Below are positions 32,186-41,989 of a stretch of 64,000 nucleotides of DNA, piece by piece. The notes under the pieces were generated by a model that was not told the origin of the DNA, did no database searches, and was given only the letters and a program-made list of their open reading frames with translations. The translations under genes and the position numbers were made by a program. Position 1 is the first letter of the stretch, and each line of letters starts with the position of its first letter. The stretch is from Balneola sp. EhC07 (lineage in GTDB: Bacteria > Bacteroidota > Rhodothermia > Balneolales > Balneolaceae), in NCBI RefSeq assembly GCF_001650905.1, contig NZ_LXYG01000017.1:310001-374000 (forward strand), written 5' to 3'.

Positions 32186-32269
32186 GCGAAAGTGGTGGAA
32201 TTGGTAGACACGCTAGATTTAGGATCTAGTGCCTTAACCGGCGTGGGGGTTCGAGTCCCCCCTTTCGTA
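32186..32269 (+). tRNA. tRNA-Leu (anticodon TAG)
   Basis: Class II tRNA of 84 nt: acceptor GCGAAAG with CTTTCGT (one G-U pair), D-arm region GGTGGAATTGGTAGACACG, anticodon stem CTAGA/TCTAG with loop TTTAGGA-type sequence giving TAG, a long variable arm (TGCCTTAACCGGCG) and T-arm GGGGGTTCGAGTCCCCC. CCA is not encoded. Reads CUA and related leucine codons. Confidence 0.96.
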
Positions 32270-32332
32270 CTTTCCTATCTAAATAATACCTGTTTATAAC
32301 AGCTGAATTGCACATAACAAAGCGGAGAAAAA

Positions 32333-33622
32333 GTGAACATTTCTGTTAAAGAATTAACAAAAGTTGATAAAGAACTTACCCTGACAGCAAAACGAGAAGA
32401 TCTTCAGGAAACATTCAACGAAGCTTACAAAAAGTATAAAGGTCAGATCGCGCTTCCGGGATTCAGACCCGGAAAAGTTCCAATGGGAATGATCAAAAAG
32501 AGATTTGGTACTGAAATCGAGTACGAAGAGATCAATAAGTATGTACAAAAAGTATTCGAAAAGGATGTAGTTCCTGAATACAATCCGGTTGGCGAGACTG
32601 AAATGGTTGACATGACTTGGGAAAACGACGAGCTGGAAGTGATCTTTAAGATCGGAACCAAGCCTGAAGTAGAGTTAAAAGATCTCAGTAAGATCAAAGT
32701 GAACAAAATGGTTCATGATGTTACTGACGAAGAAGTATCAGAAGAAATTGAAAGAACTTTAGAGCGTGAAGGCAACTGGGAAGATGTTGACGGAAAAGCA
32801 ACCAAAGACTCCAAGCTTATCGTAGATGTAATTTCTCTGGATAAAGACGGAAATCCTGTTGACGGTGAAGAAGATGTTGATCAGGTTATTGACCTGAGAC
32901 AAGATGGTGCTAAGGATTTCCTAAAGTCGCTTAAAGGAAAATCCGCCGGCGATGTTGTTGATATGGAACTAGGTGAAGGTGATGAAAAAGATCGCTTCAG
33001 AGTAACCATCAAAAAAGTGCAAAAGCTGAACAAAGCAGAGATGAGTGAAGAATTCATTTCTAAAAACAGCAATGGTGAAGCAAAAACTGAAGATGAGTTT
33101 AAGAGCTACATCAAAAGCCAGATGCAAAAGTACTACGATCAAACTTCAGAAGACTTATTCAAAAATGAAGTTGTAGAAGCGTTGGTTGATGCTCATAAAG
33201 TAGATGTTCCTGAAGTGTTTTTAGAGCAGGTACTGAATTCTTATGTGGAACAACAAAAGCAACAGCAAGGGGGTACTCTTCCGGAAAACTTTGATGAAGT
33301 TGTTTATAAAGAAGAAATGAGAGAGCGTGGCCTAAGAGAAGGTCAGTGGTATTTCATTAGCCAAAAATTGCAAGAAACATTTGAAGATATCGAAATAAAA
33401 CCCGAAGATATCGACGAGTTCATTTCTGTGGAAGCAGCGCGTTACGGTGCTTCTCCGGATCAGCTTAAACAATACTACGCTCAGAACCCGAATTTACTGG
33501 AGCAATTGAGAAGCAGTATTCGTGAGAATAAAGTATTTGTTAAGCTTGAAGATGAAGTCAAAATCACGGAACTTGACAAAGAAAAGTACCGTAAGTTTCA
33601 GGAGAAGAAATCTAAAAAATAA
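32333..33622 (+). CDS. tig: Trigger factor
   Basis: A 429-residue ribosome-associated chaperone that shields nascent chains. The N-terminal ribosome-binding domain has the signature LPGFRPGKVP near residue 45; a middle FKBP-like domain (about 150-240) is followed by the helical chaperone domain to the acidic/basic C-terminus. The start is GTG with an AGCGGAG ribosome-binding sequence 3 to 9 bp upstream, unusually strong for this region. Begins the classical tig-clpP-clpX order. Confidence 0.96.
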   Translation: MNISVKELTKVDKELTLTAKREDLQETFNEAYKKYKGQIALPGFRPGKVPMGMIKKRFGTEIEYEEINKYVQKVFEKDVVPEYNPVGETEMVDMTWENDELEVIFKIGTKPEVELKDLSKIKVNKMVHDVTDEEVSEEIERTLEREGNWEDVDGKATKDSKLIVDVISLDKDGNPVDGEEDVDQVIDLRQDGAKDFLKSLKGKSAGDVVDMELGEGDEKDRFRVTIKKVQKLNKAEMSEEFISKNSNGEAKTEDEFKSYIKSQMQKYYDQTSEDLFKNEVVEALVDAHKVDVPEVFLEQVLNSYVEQQKQQQGGTLPENFDEVVYKEEMRERGLREGQWYFISQKLQETFEDIEIKPEDIDEFISVEAARYGASPDQLKQYYAQNPNLLEQLRSSIRENKVFVKLEDEVKITELDKEKYRKFQEKKSKK

Positions 33623-33640
33623 AAAATTTACTTAACGGCT

Positions 33641-34291
33641 ATGTTTTATAACTCACTTTCATCACAACCTAAGAATAGTTCTATTGAACCTATAGAGAGC
33701 AACCTTGTACCAATGGTTGTTGAAACAACAAGCCGTGGAGAACGTGCCTACGATATTTATTCTCGTCTGCTTAAAGACAGGATCATAATGCTGGGCAGTG
33801 GAGTAAATGATGCGGTAGCAAGCTCTTTAGTTGCTCAAATGCTGTTTTTGGAATCAGAAGACCCTGAAAAGGACATAAATTTTTATATAAACAGCCCGGG
33901 TGGTTCTGTATCAGCCGGTTTAGCTATTTATGACACCATGCAGCACATTAAATGCGACGTTGCTACAACGTGTATGGGAATGGCGGCAAGTATGGGTGCT
34001 GTTTTGCTTACTGCCGGCGCAGAAGGCAAGAGAAGTTGTCTTCCGCATGCCAGAGTAATGATCCATCAGCCATTAGGTGGAGTTCAGGGACAAGCAAGTG
34101 ATATTGAGATCGAAGCCAGAGAGATTCTGAGAGTTAAAAAAGAATTAAGCCAGATTATTGCTGATCATAGTGGTAAGTCGATAGAAGATATCATGAATGA
34201 TTCTGACAGAAATAACTGGATGACTGCAGACGAAGCAAAAAAATATGGTTTGGTAGACAACGTTGTTTCAAGAGCTAAATCTGCTAAATAA
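33641..34291 (+). CDS. clpP: ATP-dependent Clp protease proteolytic subunit
   Basis: A 216-residue serine protease that forms the Clp barrel. Nucleophile Ser117 in [10 protein letters not shown] and His142 in MIHQPLGG are present. The catalytic Asp (the D of TERDR in E. coli) aligns with Asn191 in DSDRNNW. Asn at this place is known in Listeria ClpP1 and alters stability and activation of the barrel. Flanked 18 bp after tig and 26 bp before clpX, so partners and regulation are conventional. Confidence 0.96.
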   Translation: MFYNSLSSQPKNSSIEPIESNLVPMVVETTSRGERAYDIYSRLLKDRIIMLGSGVNDAVASSLVAQMLFLESEDPEKDINFYINSPGGSVSAGLAIYDTMQHIKCDVATTCMGMAASMGAVLLTAGAEGKRSCLPHARVMIHQPLGGVQGQASDIEIEAREILRVKKELSQIIADHSGKSIEDIMNDSDRNNWMTADEAKKYGLVDNVVSRAKSAK

Positions 34292-34317
34292 ATATTTTTT
34301 GATTAGATTTAAGTGCT

Positions 34318-35571
34318 ATGAGCGATAAAAAGGAAAACAACGATATTGTAAATTGTTCATTCTGTGGCCGTTCAAGCCTTGAAGTGAACAGCATGGTTGC
34401 AGGACCGGGAGTTTATGTTTGTGACCGTTGCGTTGAAGATGCATCAAGCATTATCAAAAGTGATCTGGCTTCTTTAGCTCGACGAAGAGATAAACCGGTA
34501 AAACCACTTTTGAAGCCGGTTGAGGTAAAAACAAAGCTGGATGAATATGTAATAGGACAGGAGCAGGCCAAGAAAACCCTTTCCGTTGCAGTCTATAATC
34601 ACTATAAACGTGTCAATAACAATCATAAAGAGATTGATGATACTCAGATAGAGAAAAGTAATATTGTACTTCTTGGACCTACGGGAAGCGGTAAAACATT
34701 ACTGGCACGTACGTTGGCAAAGATCATTGATGTGCCTTTTACAATTGCTGATGCCACTGTGCTTACTGAAGCCGGTTATGTAGGCGAAGATGTGGAAAGC
34801 ATTTTAAGTAATTTATTACAAGCTGCAGATTATGATGTAGATCGCGCCAAACAAGGAATTGTCTACATTGATGAAGTGGATAAAGTAGCTCGTAAAAGTG
34901 ATAACCCTTCAATTACGCGCGACGTTAGTGGAGAAGGTGTTCAGCAGGCTCTACTTAAAATTTTGGAAGGTACAGTTGCAAATATTCCGCCAAAAGGAGG
35001 AAGAAAGCATCCCGAACAAAGCTTTATTCAATTAGATACTTCTGATATTCTGTTTATTTGTGGTGGTGCGTTCTCTGGTTTAGAAGATATTATTTCAAGA
35101 CGTATGTCTACCGGATCTCTGGGATTCCACAATGCTGATAGTGTAAAGTTTGATAAGAATCAGCCTGATATTTTTACACATGTTGAACCTGAAGATCTGC
35201 AAAGATTCGGATTGATTCCTGAATTGATTGGTCGTTTACCAATGATCTGCGGTTTGCATGAACTTTCTGATGAGGCGTTGCTGGACATCCTTCAGAATCC
35301 TAAGAATGCTCTTTGCAAACAGTACAAAAAACTCTTCAAGATGGAAGATGTTGAACTGGAGTTTGAAAAGGAAGCTTTAGAAGCTATAGTTGAACAAGCT
35401 AAGAAGAGAAAAACGGGAGCGAGAGGTTTGCGCTCTATTATGGAAGCAGCCATGATGGATATCATGTTTACATTACCTTCCATGAAGGATATTTCCAGAT
35501 GTGTGATTACGGCTGAAACCATTGTAAAGAATGCTCCTCCGGTTTACGAAAAGCAAAAAGCTTCTGCATAA
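34318..35571 (+). CDS. clpX: ATP-dependent Clp protease ATP-binding subunit ClpX
   Basis: A 417-residue AAA+ unfoldase feeding ClpP. N-terminal C4 zinc finger (CSFCGRSS and CDRC, residues about 12-38), Walker A GPTGSGKT, Walker [10 protein letters not shown], pore loop GYVGED, and the [10 protein letters not shown] (RKH-like) and sensor-2 GARGLRS regions. Complete length. Followed by a strong terminator that ends the tig-clpP-clpX unit. Confidence 0.97.
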   Translation: MSDKKENNDIVNCSFCGRSSLEVNSMVAGPGVYVCDRCVEDASSIIKSDLASLARRRDKPVKPLLKPVEVKTKLDEYVIGQEQAKKTLSVAVYNHYKRVNNNHKEIDDTQIEKSNIVLLGPTGSGKTLLARTLAKIIDVPFTIADATVLTEAGYVGEDVESILSNLLQAADYDVDRAKQGIVYIDEVDKVARKSDNPSITRDVSGEGVQQALLKILEGTVANIPPKGGRKHPEQSFIQLDTSDILFICGGAFSGLEDIISRRMSTGSLGFHNADSVKFDKNQPDIFTHVEPEDLQRFGLIPELIGRLPMICGLHELSDEALLDILQNPKNALCKQYKKLFKMEDVELEFEKEALEAIVEQAKKRKTGARGLRSIMEAAMMDIMFTLPSMKDISRCVITAETIVKNAPPVYEKQKASA

Positions 35572-35578
35572 ACAGATT

Positions 35579-35614
35579 AAAAGCCCTGTACAGAAAAAAT
35601 GTGCAGGGCTTTTT
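35579..35614 (+). terminator. Intrinsic terminator after clpX
   Basis: AAAAGCCCTGTACA pairs with TGTGCAGGGCTTTT (35579-35592 with 35600-35613; one G-U pair) around a 7-nt A-rich loop, with a run of five Ts. It starts 8 bp after the clpX stop. Confidence 0.9.
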
Positions 35615-35659
35615 CATTTCATAAAGATTCATACATTAAGTGAATTCTAGATTTTTGAT

Positions 35660-37000
35660 ATGAAACTCTTTGTTCCTTCAAATAGGATAAAAATTGTACT
35701 GGTGATCCTGTTGGTATTTCTGGGTGCCGGTTCTGTAGTATATAATCAATACTTAGTAAGTAAGATCTTAGAGCAAGAACGTTCAAGTGTTGAATTGTGG
35801 GCAAAAGGAATAGAGTTCAACAGTCTTCCGGTAAATGAGCAAGCCAGTACAAAGCTTCTTAAAGTGGCACAAATGCTTGAACGATATCCCAGTGTCCCGG
35901 ATAGTGTAATTGAACTTATCTATGACGCTGAAAATGCCAAAAGCTCAATTGATTTTGTTACCGAAGAAATCATTTTAAGTCAGGAAAGATTTAAAGTTCC
36001 ATCTATTGTAGTTGGAGAAGGAAACTTTTTGGCAGCTTCAAAAAATATTGACTCTACACGTTTAAGTACTGCTAGAGAACGAGAAAAACTGATCCGTGAA
36101 TACCGAAGTTTGAACCCTCCGGTCCGAATCATTTTTGGGGATGAAAAAAAACAATTTGAACAGTTAGTGTATTACGGAGAAAGCCCCACCGTTCAAATGT
36201 TACGCTATTTTCCATTCATTCAAATTCTTCTTTTAGCATTGCTTTTAGGAATCGGATATACATCATATAGAAGTATTACACGTTCTGAACAATCTAATTT
36301 ATGGGTTGGTATGGCTAAAGAGGCTGCCCACCAACTGGGTACTCCTATATCAAGTTTATATGGTTGGCTTCAACTCATGAAGGATGAATACCGACATGAT
36401 GAAACAGCTATTAATATTACCAATGAGATAGAGAAAGATGTTCAACGACTTGCCGGAGTGGCCGAAAGGTTTGGAAAAATTGGTTCTGAGCCTGAACTGA
36501 AATTAATGAATATTGAGCCCATCCTTGATCAGGTAATGGTATATATGGAGAGAAGATTGCCAAGACTTGGAAAAGCAGTTAAAGTCGAAAAAAATCTTAA
36601 AGCAAAAGGTTTTGTGATGATAAACCCAGACCTTTTTCAATGGGCCATTGAAAACTTGGTTAAGAACGCAATGGATTCTCTGCCTTCTGCCCAAAAGAAT
36701 TCTTTTATCAAAGTTTCATCTTCAATAGATGGGGAAGAGATATTGATAGATATTGAGGATTCGGGAGCAGGAATTGATATAAAGCATGTAAGAAATGTAT
36801 TCAGGCCGGGATTTAGTACCAAAAAAAGAGGATGGGGTTTAGGGCTGAGTCTTACAAAGAGAATTATTGAAGACTATCACAAGGGTTCTGTTTACGTTCT
36901 CCGCTCTGAATTGAATGAGGGAACTACAATGAGAGTAACATTAGGGTTAAAAGAAAGATCTGATAACATGAATCCAATACTGGATCAATCTCCTCTGTAG
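35660..37000 (+). CDS. Membrane sensor histidine kinase
   Basis: A 446-residue kinase: TM1 at about 9-30, an extracytoplasmic region of about 150 residues, TM2 at about 187-208 (FPFIQILLLALLLGIGY), a phospho-acceptor His in AKEAAHQLGTPISSL, and an HATPase domain with NLVKNAMDSL, DSGAGID and GWGLGLSLTKRI. No response regulator gene is adjacent, so the partner is elsewhere. Its last 16 bp overlap the end of the convergent sigma-factor gene. Confidence 0.93.
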   Translation: MKLFVPSNRIKIVLVILLVFLGAGSVVYNQYLVSKILEQERSSVELWAKGIEFNSLPVNEQASTKLLKVAQMLERYPSVPDSVIELIYDAENAKSSIDFVTEEIILSQERFKVPSIVVGEGNFLAASKNIDSTRLSTAREREKLIREYRSLNPPVRIIFGDEKKQFEQLVYYGESPTVQMLRYFPFIQILLLALLLGIGYTSYRSITRSEQSNLWVGMAKEAAHQLGTPISSLYGWLQLMKDEYRHDETAINITNEIEKDVQRLAGVAERFGKIGSEPELKLMNIEPILDQVMVYMERRLPRLGKAVKVEKNLKAKGFVMINPDLFQWAIENLVKNAMDSLPSAQKNSFIKVSSSIDGEEILIDIEDSGAGIDIKHVRNVFRPGFSTKKRGWGLGLSLTKRIIEDYHKGSVYVLRSELNEGTTMRVTLGLKERSDNMNPILDQSPL

Positions 37001-37548
37001 CCTCTTTTCTTAGCGTAATCTATTAATTCAGTTTTAAGAAGATTTCTGCCACGGTGAAGTCTGGATCTAATTGTACCAATAGGGACATCCAGCATGTTGG
37101 CAATCTCTTCATAGGTGTAGCCCTCTACATCACAAAGCAGAACAACTGTTCTGAAGTCCTCAGGAAGTTGTTTCAATGCTATAGACATCTCATCATCCAT
37201 TAACTCTCTGAACATTAGATTTTCAAGATCAGAAGTTTCTGTTCGCTCAGCTCTTACGGACTCGTAATAGGAGGAAACTTCGTCATAGTCTACCTGTTGA
37301 GGTTTTTTTGATGTTTTTCGGTAATTATTGATGAAGGAGTTTTTGAGAATCCTGAAAAGCCAGGCTTTTGCATTAGTACCATTTTCATAGCTGCTAAAGA
37401 AACGATAAGCTTTAACGATCGTGTCCTGAACCAGGTCTTCAGCATCAACGGGATCTGTAGTCAAACGAAGCGCAAAGTTATACATAACATCCAGATGTGG
37501 AATGATCTCCTTATTAAACTCTTGTTGCTTTTTTTTGTTATCCCTCAT
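36985..37548 (-). CDS. ECF-type sigma-70 family RNA polymerase sigma factor
   Basis: A 187-residue sigma factor with only regions 2 and 4. Region 2: DAEDLVQDTIVKAYRFFSSY and AWLFRILKNSFINNYRK; region 4: FRTVVLLCDVEGYTYEEIAN, then LDVPIGTIRSRLHRGR helix-turn-helix. No anti-sigma gene is adjacent; a charged C-terminus follows. It resembles the SigR/SigE-type ECF group. Convergent overlap of 16 bp with the histidine kinase gene means the two transcripts collide. Confidence 0.92.
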   Translation of the reverse strand: MRDNKKKQQEFNKEIIPHLDVMYNFALRLTTDPVDAEDLVQDTIVKAYRFFSSYENGTNAKAWLFRILKNSFINNYRKTSKKPQQVDYDEVSSYYESVRAERTETSDLENLMFRELMDDEMSIALKQLPEDFRTVVLLCDVEGYTYEEIANMLDVPIGTIRSRLHRGRNLLKTELIDYAKKRGYRGD

Positions 37549-37703
37549 TGAATGTCCTAATTTCCTGAAATCAATGTAGTCTTCTAAGTTGTTATATACA
37601 AGAAGCTTACATGAATTTTCTATTCTTTTAACACTCTCTCAATGTAGTAATTACATCCTAAAGAGGTAAATAGATAAACACTATTAACGAGTTAGTGAAA
37701 CCC

Positions 37704-38429
37704 TTATAGCACAAAAAGTACCATTAAATCATAAAGAGCATGTGTCCAGGCGGCAATTCCAAAACCTCTCCACACATATATACCGTTCAGAATCAATCCA
37801 AACACAAACCTGTAAGTAAAAGATGACAGTGTGAATGGATCTCCCATGGATCCAACATAATGAACCATGCTGAATAGAAAAGCAGATAAAACGACCGCAG
37901 CTGTAATAGCTGCCCAGTTCTTGTTATTAAATACCTTTTGAAAGACCAAAATAAGTACTGAAACCAAGATCACTCTAAAAAAAAGTTCTTCATAAAGACC
38001 GGCTCCCAAAGATAAGGCGAATTTTTGTAAGCCAGTGAGTGAGGAGATAGGATCATTAGCTGAAATCGCAAAAACCATGGATACAAAAAACGTAGCAACT
38101 AAAGTAACCAGAACGGCATAAATAGTAGATTCTCCGATCATAAGAGGGAAATATTTAAATCTTAACTCGCGTAGTTGTTCACGTTCTTTATAAAGAATAA
38201 ACATTCCGAATAAGGCTACGATCAAAAGAGTAATAGAAACAGTATTAACACCGAATAAAGAAAAAATAGATTTGAACCAGGAATCAACACTGATTCGAAC
38301 TATTTGAGAGGAGTCGGGTTGCGAGATAAGAATCAGTAATTCGTAAGCAAGAAAAAGTGGTAGACTTATAAGAAAACTGTAAAGTAGATTTTTTGTATCT
38401 GAAAAATATGTCTTTAAGGTGTTTTCCAT
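37704..38429 (-). CDS. CPBP-family intramembrane metalloprotease
   Basis: A 241-residue protein with about seven hydrophobic segments. The Abi/CPBP motifs are intact: GLYEELFFRV (EExxxR), FSMVHYVG (His) and a further His in WTHALYDL. Related proteins process CaaX-type or other membrane substrates, or act in self-protection. It is the last gene of a minus-strand run beginning at aroC; the ATG shares a base with the LysM-RlpA stop. Confidence 0.9.
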   Translation of the reverse strand: MENTLKTYFSDTKNLLYSFLISLPLFLAYELLILISQPDSSQIVRISVDSWFKSIFSLFGVNTVSITLLIVALFGMFILYKEREQLRELRFKYFPLMIGESTIYAVLVTLVATFFVSMVFAISANDPISSLTGLQKFALSLGAGLYEELFFRVILVSVLILVFQKVFNNKNWAAITAAVVLSAFLFSMVHYVGSMGDPFTLSSFTYRFVFGLILNGIYVWRGFGIAAWTHALYDLMVLFVL

Positions 38430-39412
38430 TAACTGTCGGTATAGATCGAAACTGATTGTGGTTGATTAAGAATCAAGTCCAATATTCGAAAAGCGGAGTG
38501 AGAAAGTTTCAATCCTGCATTAGTAATTCGATCATTGATACGAACATAAATTCCCTTTCCATTTATAGGATTTTCAACAAAAATTACCGAACCTATTGAA
38601 ATATTTGAGTGAGCAGCAGTCAATTTTTCCGGATTATAGAGTTCACCATTAGTTGTGGCATTCCCTTTATCAGAATCCGAATATACCATAACAGGAACGG
38701 ATCCAAGATCTTGAAGGTCAGCTTTCTCCAAATAAGGGTTATCAAAAGTTTTTGATGGAGGCAAAAGAACGGTAATGTTCTTTGCAAGATTTAAATTATT
38801 TACGTCGATCTGAGGGTTTAGTGCTTGTAGCTCTGTTTCCGTCATTTCAAATTTATTCAAGACAGAATTAAGATTATCAGAACCTGAAAGAGTGTAAAGT
38901 GCGAACTTGCCCTGCGGGGATGACTCGTTAGAAAACTCAGAAACGACCGGTGCAATACTCACTGATTTAACCGCTAATCGCTGCCCAATTCTTAAATTGT
39001 TACTGGTTAAATTATTCAGGTCTTTTAGCTCCTGAACCGTCATATCATTTTCCTGAGCAATTTTATACAAACTGTCACCACTTTTTACAAGATAATATGT
39101 GTTTGGCGTACCGGATGAAGTGCTAATTAGAGTTGTCGTGTCTTCAGGGGGTAGTGAATCTGAAACTGCTTGTGGGGTGGATTGAATATAGTAGATTAGT
39201 TCCTGATCGATTTCAATAGCGTTACTGGTGATGCCGTTCCATTCTTTCAATTCCGCTACTGTAACATCCAGAGCTTTTGATATACTGTAAAAAGTATCTC
39301 CCTTTTTAACCTGATAGGTCTTCTGTTCCTGGGCGTTGATCGAATTAGAAAAAAAGACCACAAACAGGCTAAGTAAAACTGCTTTAATGGTTTTATTTAA
39401 TATAGACTTCAT
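38429..39412 (-). CDS. LysM and RlpA-like double-psi barrel cell-wall protein
   Basis: A 327-residue exported protein: signal peptide (ending NSINAQ), LysM 1 (YQVKKGDTFYSISKAL, about 32-75), LysM 2 (YYLVKSGDSLYKIAQEN, about 104-148), a diverged third LysM (about 170-215), and a C-terminal RlpA-like barrel with TNGELYNPEKLTAAH and VRINDR, holding the Asp used by RlpA transglycosylases. The architecture points to peptidoglycan binding and trimming. Overlaps the TPR gene start by 4 bp. Confidence 0.88.
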   Translation of the reverse strand: MKSILNKTIKAVLLSLFVVFFSNSINAQEQKTYQVKKGDTFYSISKALDVTVAELKEWNGITSNAIEIDQELIYYIQSTPQAVSDSLPPEDTTTLISTSSGTPNTYYLVKSGDSLYKIAQENDMTVQELKDLNNLTSNNLRIGQRLAVKSVSIAPVVSEFSNESSPQGKFALYTLSGSDNLNSVLNKFEMTETELQALNPQIDVNNLNLAKNITVLLPPSKTFDNPYLEKADLQDLGSVPVMVYSDSDKGNATTNGELYNPEKLTAAHSNISIGSVIFVENPINGKGIYVRINDRITNAGLKLSHSAFRILDLILNQPQSVSIYTDS

Positions 39413-39741
39413 AAACTGTCCTCAATTTCCATCTCTAAATTAATTAGTGCTCCCTGCAATTCAGATCGTGAATGTTGATCCTTTAGCTTGGTTGTAACGG
39501 TAATACCATCTTTATAGCATTTCAATGCCAAATTGTTCTCTCCTAATTCTTCATATAATTTTCCCAAATGATAATACACTCCCACATAATCAGGGTCATT
39601 ATTACGAATATTTTTAAAAAGTGATAACGCTTTTTCGTGTTGATCAATTTTTAATAATTCCAAGGCCAAAGCAAACTTTAAAAATGAATCATTTGGACTC
39701 TCCTTTAATTTACTAGCTAGCTTTGAAATTTTTGATTCCAA
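39409..39741 (-). CDS. Small TPR protein
   Basis: A 110-residue soluble protein of three TPR-like hairpins: KFALALELLKIDQHEKALSL, YVGVYYHLGKLYEELGENN and ALKCYKDGI. No signal peptide is evident. It probably serves as an adaptor; partner unknown. It sits 3 bp after aroC and overlaps the LysM-RlpA gene by 4 bp, so the genes are co-translated. Confidence 0.85.
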   Translation of the reverse strand: MESKISKLASKLKESPNDSFLKFALALELLKIDQHEKALSLFKNIRNNDPDYVGVYYHLGKLYEELGENNLALKCYKDGITVTTKLKDQHSRSELQGALINLEMEIEDSL

Positions 39742-39744
39742 AAT

Positions 39745-40923
39745 TTATATGGATTTAAATCTTTCTTCAATTTCAGCGATAGAATCTCCGCCAAACTTTT
39801 CAAGAAATGCATTGGCAATTACAGGGGCAATAACACTTTCAGCTACTACAACCGCTCTTGGCAATGCGCAAACATCAGATCGTTCATATCTGGTTTCAGT
39901 TTCCTTGAGAGTATGCATATCCACCGTTCCTAAAGGATTTAACATGGTAGGAATAGGTTTCATTGCTCCGCGAATAATAATTGGCATACCATTGCTCATT
40001 CCTCCTTCAATACCTCCTGAGTGATTGGTTCTTCTATTAAACTTAGAACCATCATGAGTAATCTCATCATGAACATTTTGCCCATCTCTTTTAGCTGCTT
40101 CGAATCCAAGACCGATTTCAACACCTTTCATGGCTTGGGTGCCCATTATTGCCTGTGCAATTTTTCCGTCCAGTTTTTGATCCCAATGTGTGAAACTTCC
40201 CAGACCTACTGGAACTCCGGTAATTATGATCTCATAAATTCCACCAAGAGAAGATCCCGCTTTTCTCTGAATTTTGATCTCCTCTCGCATTTGTTCAGAA
40301 AGCTGTTTATCAAGACAGCGTACGTCGGATTCGTCGGCAGTTTTGTAAACGTTTTCAGCACCCTTTTCATAGAGAGGGTCAACGGTTTTCCGGACCGAGT
40401 CCCAGTCTTTATAACCTATTTTTCCAATTTGGATGACATGTCCGCCGATTTCAATTCCAAAGTGTTTCAAAAACTGTCTGGCAATTCCACAGCAGGCAAC
40501 ACGCATTGCGGTTTCACGTGCACTTGATCGCTCTATGACAGGACGGATATCATCAAAACGGTATTTTTGAGTACCAACAAGATCTGCATGACCGGGACGG
40601 GGTAGTGTGATCTTTTCGATGCCATCAGCTTCAGTTTCTTTGTTCATTACTGTTGGCCAGCCGGCTTCATCTTTTTGAAAAGCACGGTTTTCCATAATCA
40701 TGGAAACAGGACCGCCCATTGTTTTACCGAAACGAACACCGGAATTAAAAATAGCACGATCTTTTTCGAAAGCCATTCTTCCACCTCTGCCATAGCCTTT
40801 TTGGCGGCGGGCTAAATGTTGTGCTAAATCGTCTTCTGTGAGTGGAAGACCGGCAGGCACTCCTTCAACAATTCCCGTAAGTGCGGGGCCATGAGATTCG
40901 CCTGCTGTTAAATATCTGATCAT
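39745..40923 (-). CDS. aroC: Chorismate synthase
   Basis: A 392-residue enzyme making chorismate from EPSP, using reduced FMN. Family signatures: GESHGPALTGIVEGVPAG at the start, ARRQKGYGRGGRM, a region GHADLVGTQKYRFDDIRPVIERSSARETAMRVACCGIARQ-type (at about residues 100-140) and the late segment SVCALPRA-like (here SDVCALPRAVVVAE). Length is normal for the short-N-terminus type. Another shikimate gene, aroQ, is at 57.8 kb. Overlaps the K+ channel gene by 4 bp. Confidence 0.97.
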   Translation of the reverse strand: MIRYLTAGESHGPALTGIVEGVPAGLPLTEDDLAQHLARRQKGYGRGGRMAFEKDRAIFNSGVRFGKTMGGPVSMIMENRAFQKDEAGWPTVMNKETEADGIEKITLPRPGHADLVGTQKYRFDDIRPVIERSSARETAMRVACCGIARQFLKHFGIEIGGHVIQIGKIGYKDWDSVRKTVDPLYEKGAENVYKTADESDVRCLDKQLSEQMREEIKIQRKAGSSLGGIYEIIITGVPVGLGSFTHWDQKLDGKIAQAIMGTQAMKGVEIGLGFEAAKRDGQNVHDEITHDGSKFNRRTNHSGGIEGGMSNGMPIIIRGAMKPIPTMLNPLGTVDMHTLKETETRYERSDVCALPRAVVVAESVIAPVIANAFLEKFGGDSIAEIEERFKSI

Positions 40924-41987
40924 AAATGTAAAGTTTCGGTATTACGTGTGCGTTCAGCAAGCGGTCTGGAATCGTTACAAACTTCTTTTCTGAACTTGTC
41001 AATTTGATTTAAGTCACCGATCAAAATTAAGGAATCTCCCACATTAATTTGAGAAGAACTATCAGGGTTAAATTGTATGCTTTCCCCTTTTGGAATAATA
41101 GCAATGATCAAAACGCCATATTGTGTTCTGAGGTTTATTTCAGCGAGTGACTTTCCATCCAAAACAGAGCCTTCTGCAACCAAAGCTTCGTCGAATGTGT
41201 GATCTTGCATCGTGTATTTCGTAATAGAATCAACAAATTGATCTACATGTGGTCGGAGAATTACATTTGCCATTCTGTCTGCGCCAATTTCATAAGGTGA
41301 AATTACTTTGTCAGCTCCTGCTCGCAATACGCGATTTTTGTTCGTGGTTTCATTTGTTCTGACTAGAATGAACAATTTGGGATTCAGGTCTCTTGCAAGC
41401 AGCGTAGTAAACACGTTATCCTGATCGCTGGAAAGAGTGCATATCAAAGATTGAGCTTTATCTATTCCTGCTTCCAGCAATGTGTCTTCGTCTTCAGCAT
41501 CTCCTTCTACAAAAGGTATTTTGTCTTCTTTTAGTTGTTCAATACCGGACTTTCTGTTCTCAACAATAACCAGGGGCAATCCGGCATCTTTGAGAACAGC
41601 TGCAATTCTGTGCCCGATTCTCCCATAACCGCAAATAATGTAGTGGTTTTCCATCTTCTCAAGTCGTTTTTTCATAGCGCGTTTATAAAAAAGTTCACCC
41701 TCGAACAATAATTGAGTTGTCTGTGAGGCGATATAGGATATAACACCAATACCGGTTACAAAGATCAACATTGTGAATACCCGTCCTTGATTAGAAAGAG
41801 TATGAAGTTCTGTAAATCCAATTGTGGAAATTGTAATGAAGGTCATATAAAGGCCTTCAAACCATGTCATGTTTTCAAGAAAATGATATCCAGCTGATCC
41901 TACGGAAAATATAATCACCATAATGAATGACGCTGTGACTATATTTTTTAATCCGGGATTTTCAACAAGGGTCTTAAAAGCATTCAT
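40920..41987 (-). CDS. Potassium channel with RCK/TrkA-N and TrkA-C domains
   Basis: A 355-residue protein: two transmembrane helices flanking a pore with selectivity filter TISTIGFTE (about residues 50-60), a linker, an RCK domain with Rossmann motif IICGYGRIGHR (about 112-230), and a TrkA-C domain (about 255-335). The pattern is that of MthK/Kch-like ligand-gated K+ channels. The filter ends in TE rather than the usual GD/GE after GF, a common bacterial variation. Overlaps aroC by 4 bp. Confidence 0.9.
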   Translation of the reverse strand: MNAFKTLVENPGLKNIVTASFIMVIIFSVGSAGYHFLENMTWFEGLYMTFITISTIGFTELHTLSNQGRVFTMLIFVTGIGVISYIASQTTQLLFEGELFYKRAMKKRLEKMENHYIICGYGRIGHRIAAVLKDAGLPLVIVENRKSGIEQLKEDKIPFVEGDAEDEDTLLEAGIDKAQSLICTLSSDQDNVFTTLLARDLNPKLFILVRTNETTNKNRVLRAGADKVISPYEIGADRMANVILRPHVDQFVDSITKYTMQDHTFDEALVAEGSVLDGKSLAEINLRTQYGVLIIAIIPKGESIQFNPDSSSQINVGDSLILIGDLNQIDKFRKEVCNDSRPLAERTRNTETLHL

Positions 41988-41989
41988 TC

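Noticed and set aside
37620-37660. Palindrome-like ATGTAGTAATTACAT as an operator for the ECF sigma gene
   Set aside because: AT-rich and short; it lies beyond the sigma gene start with nothing else to support it.
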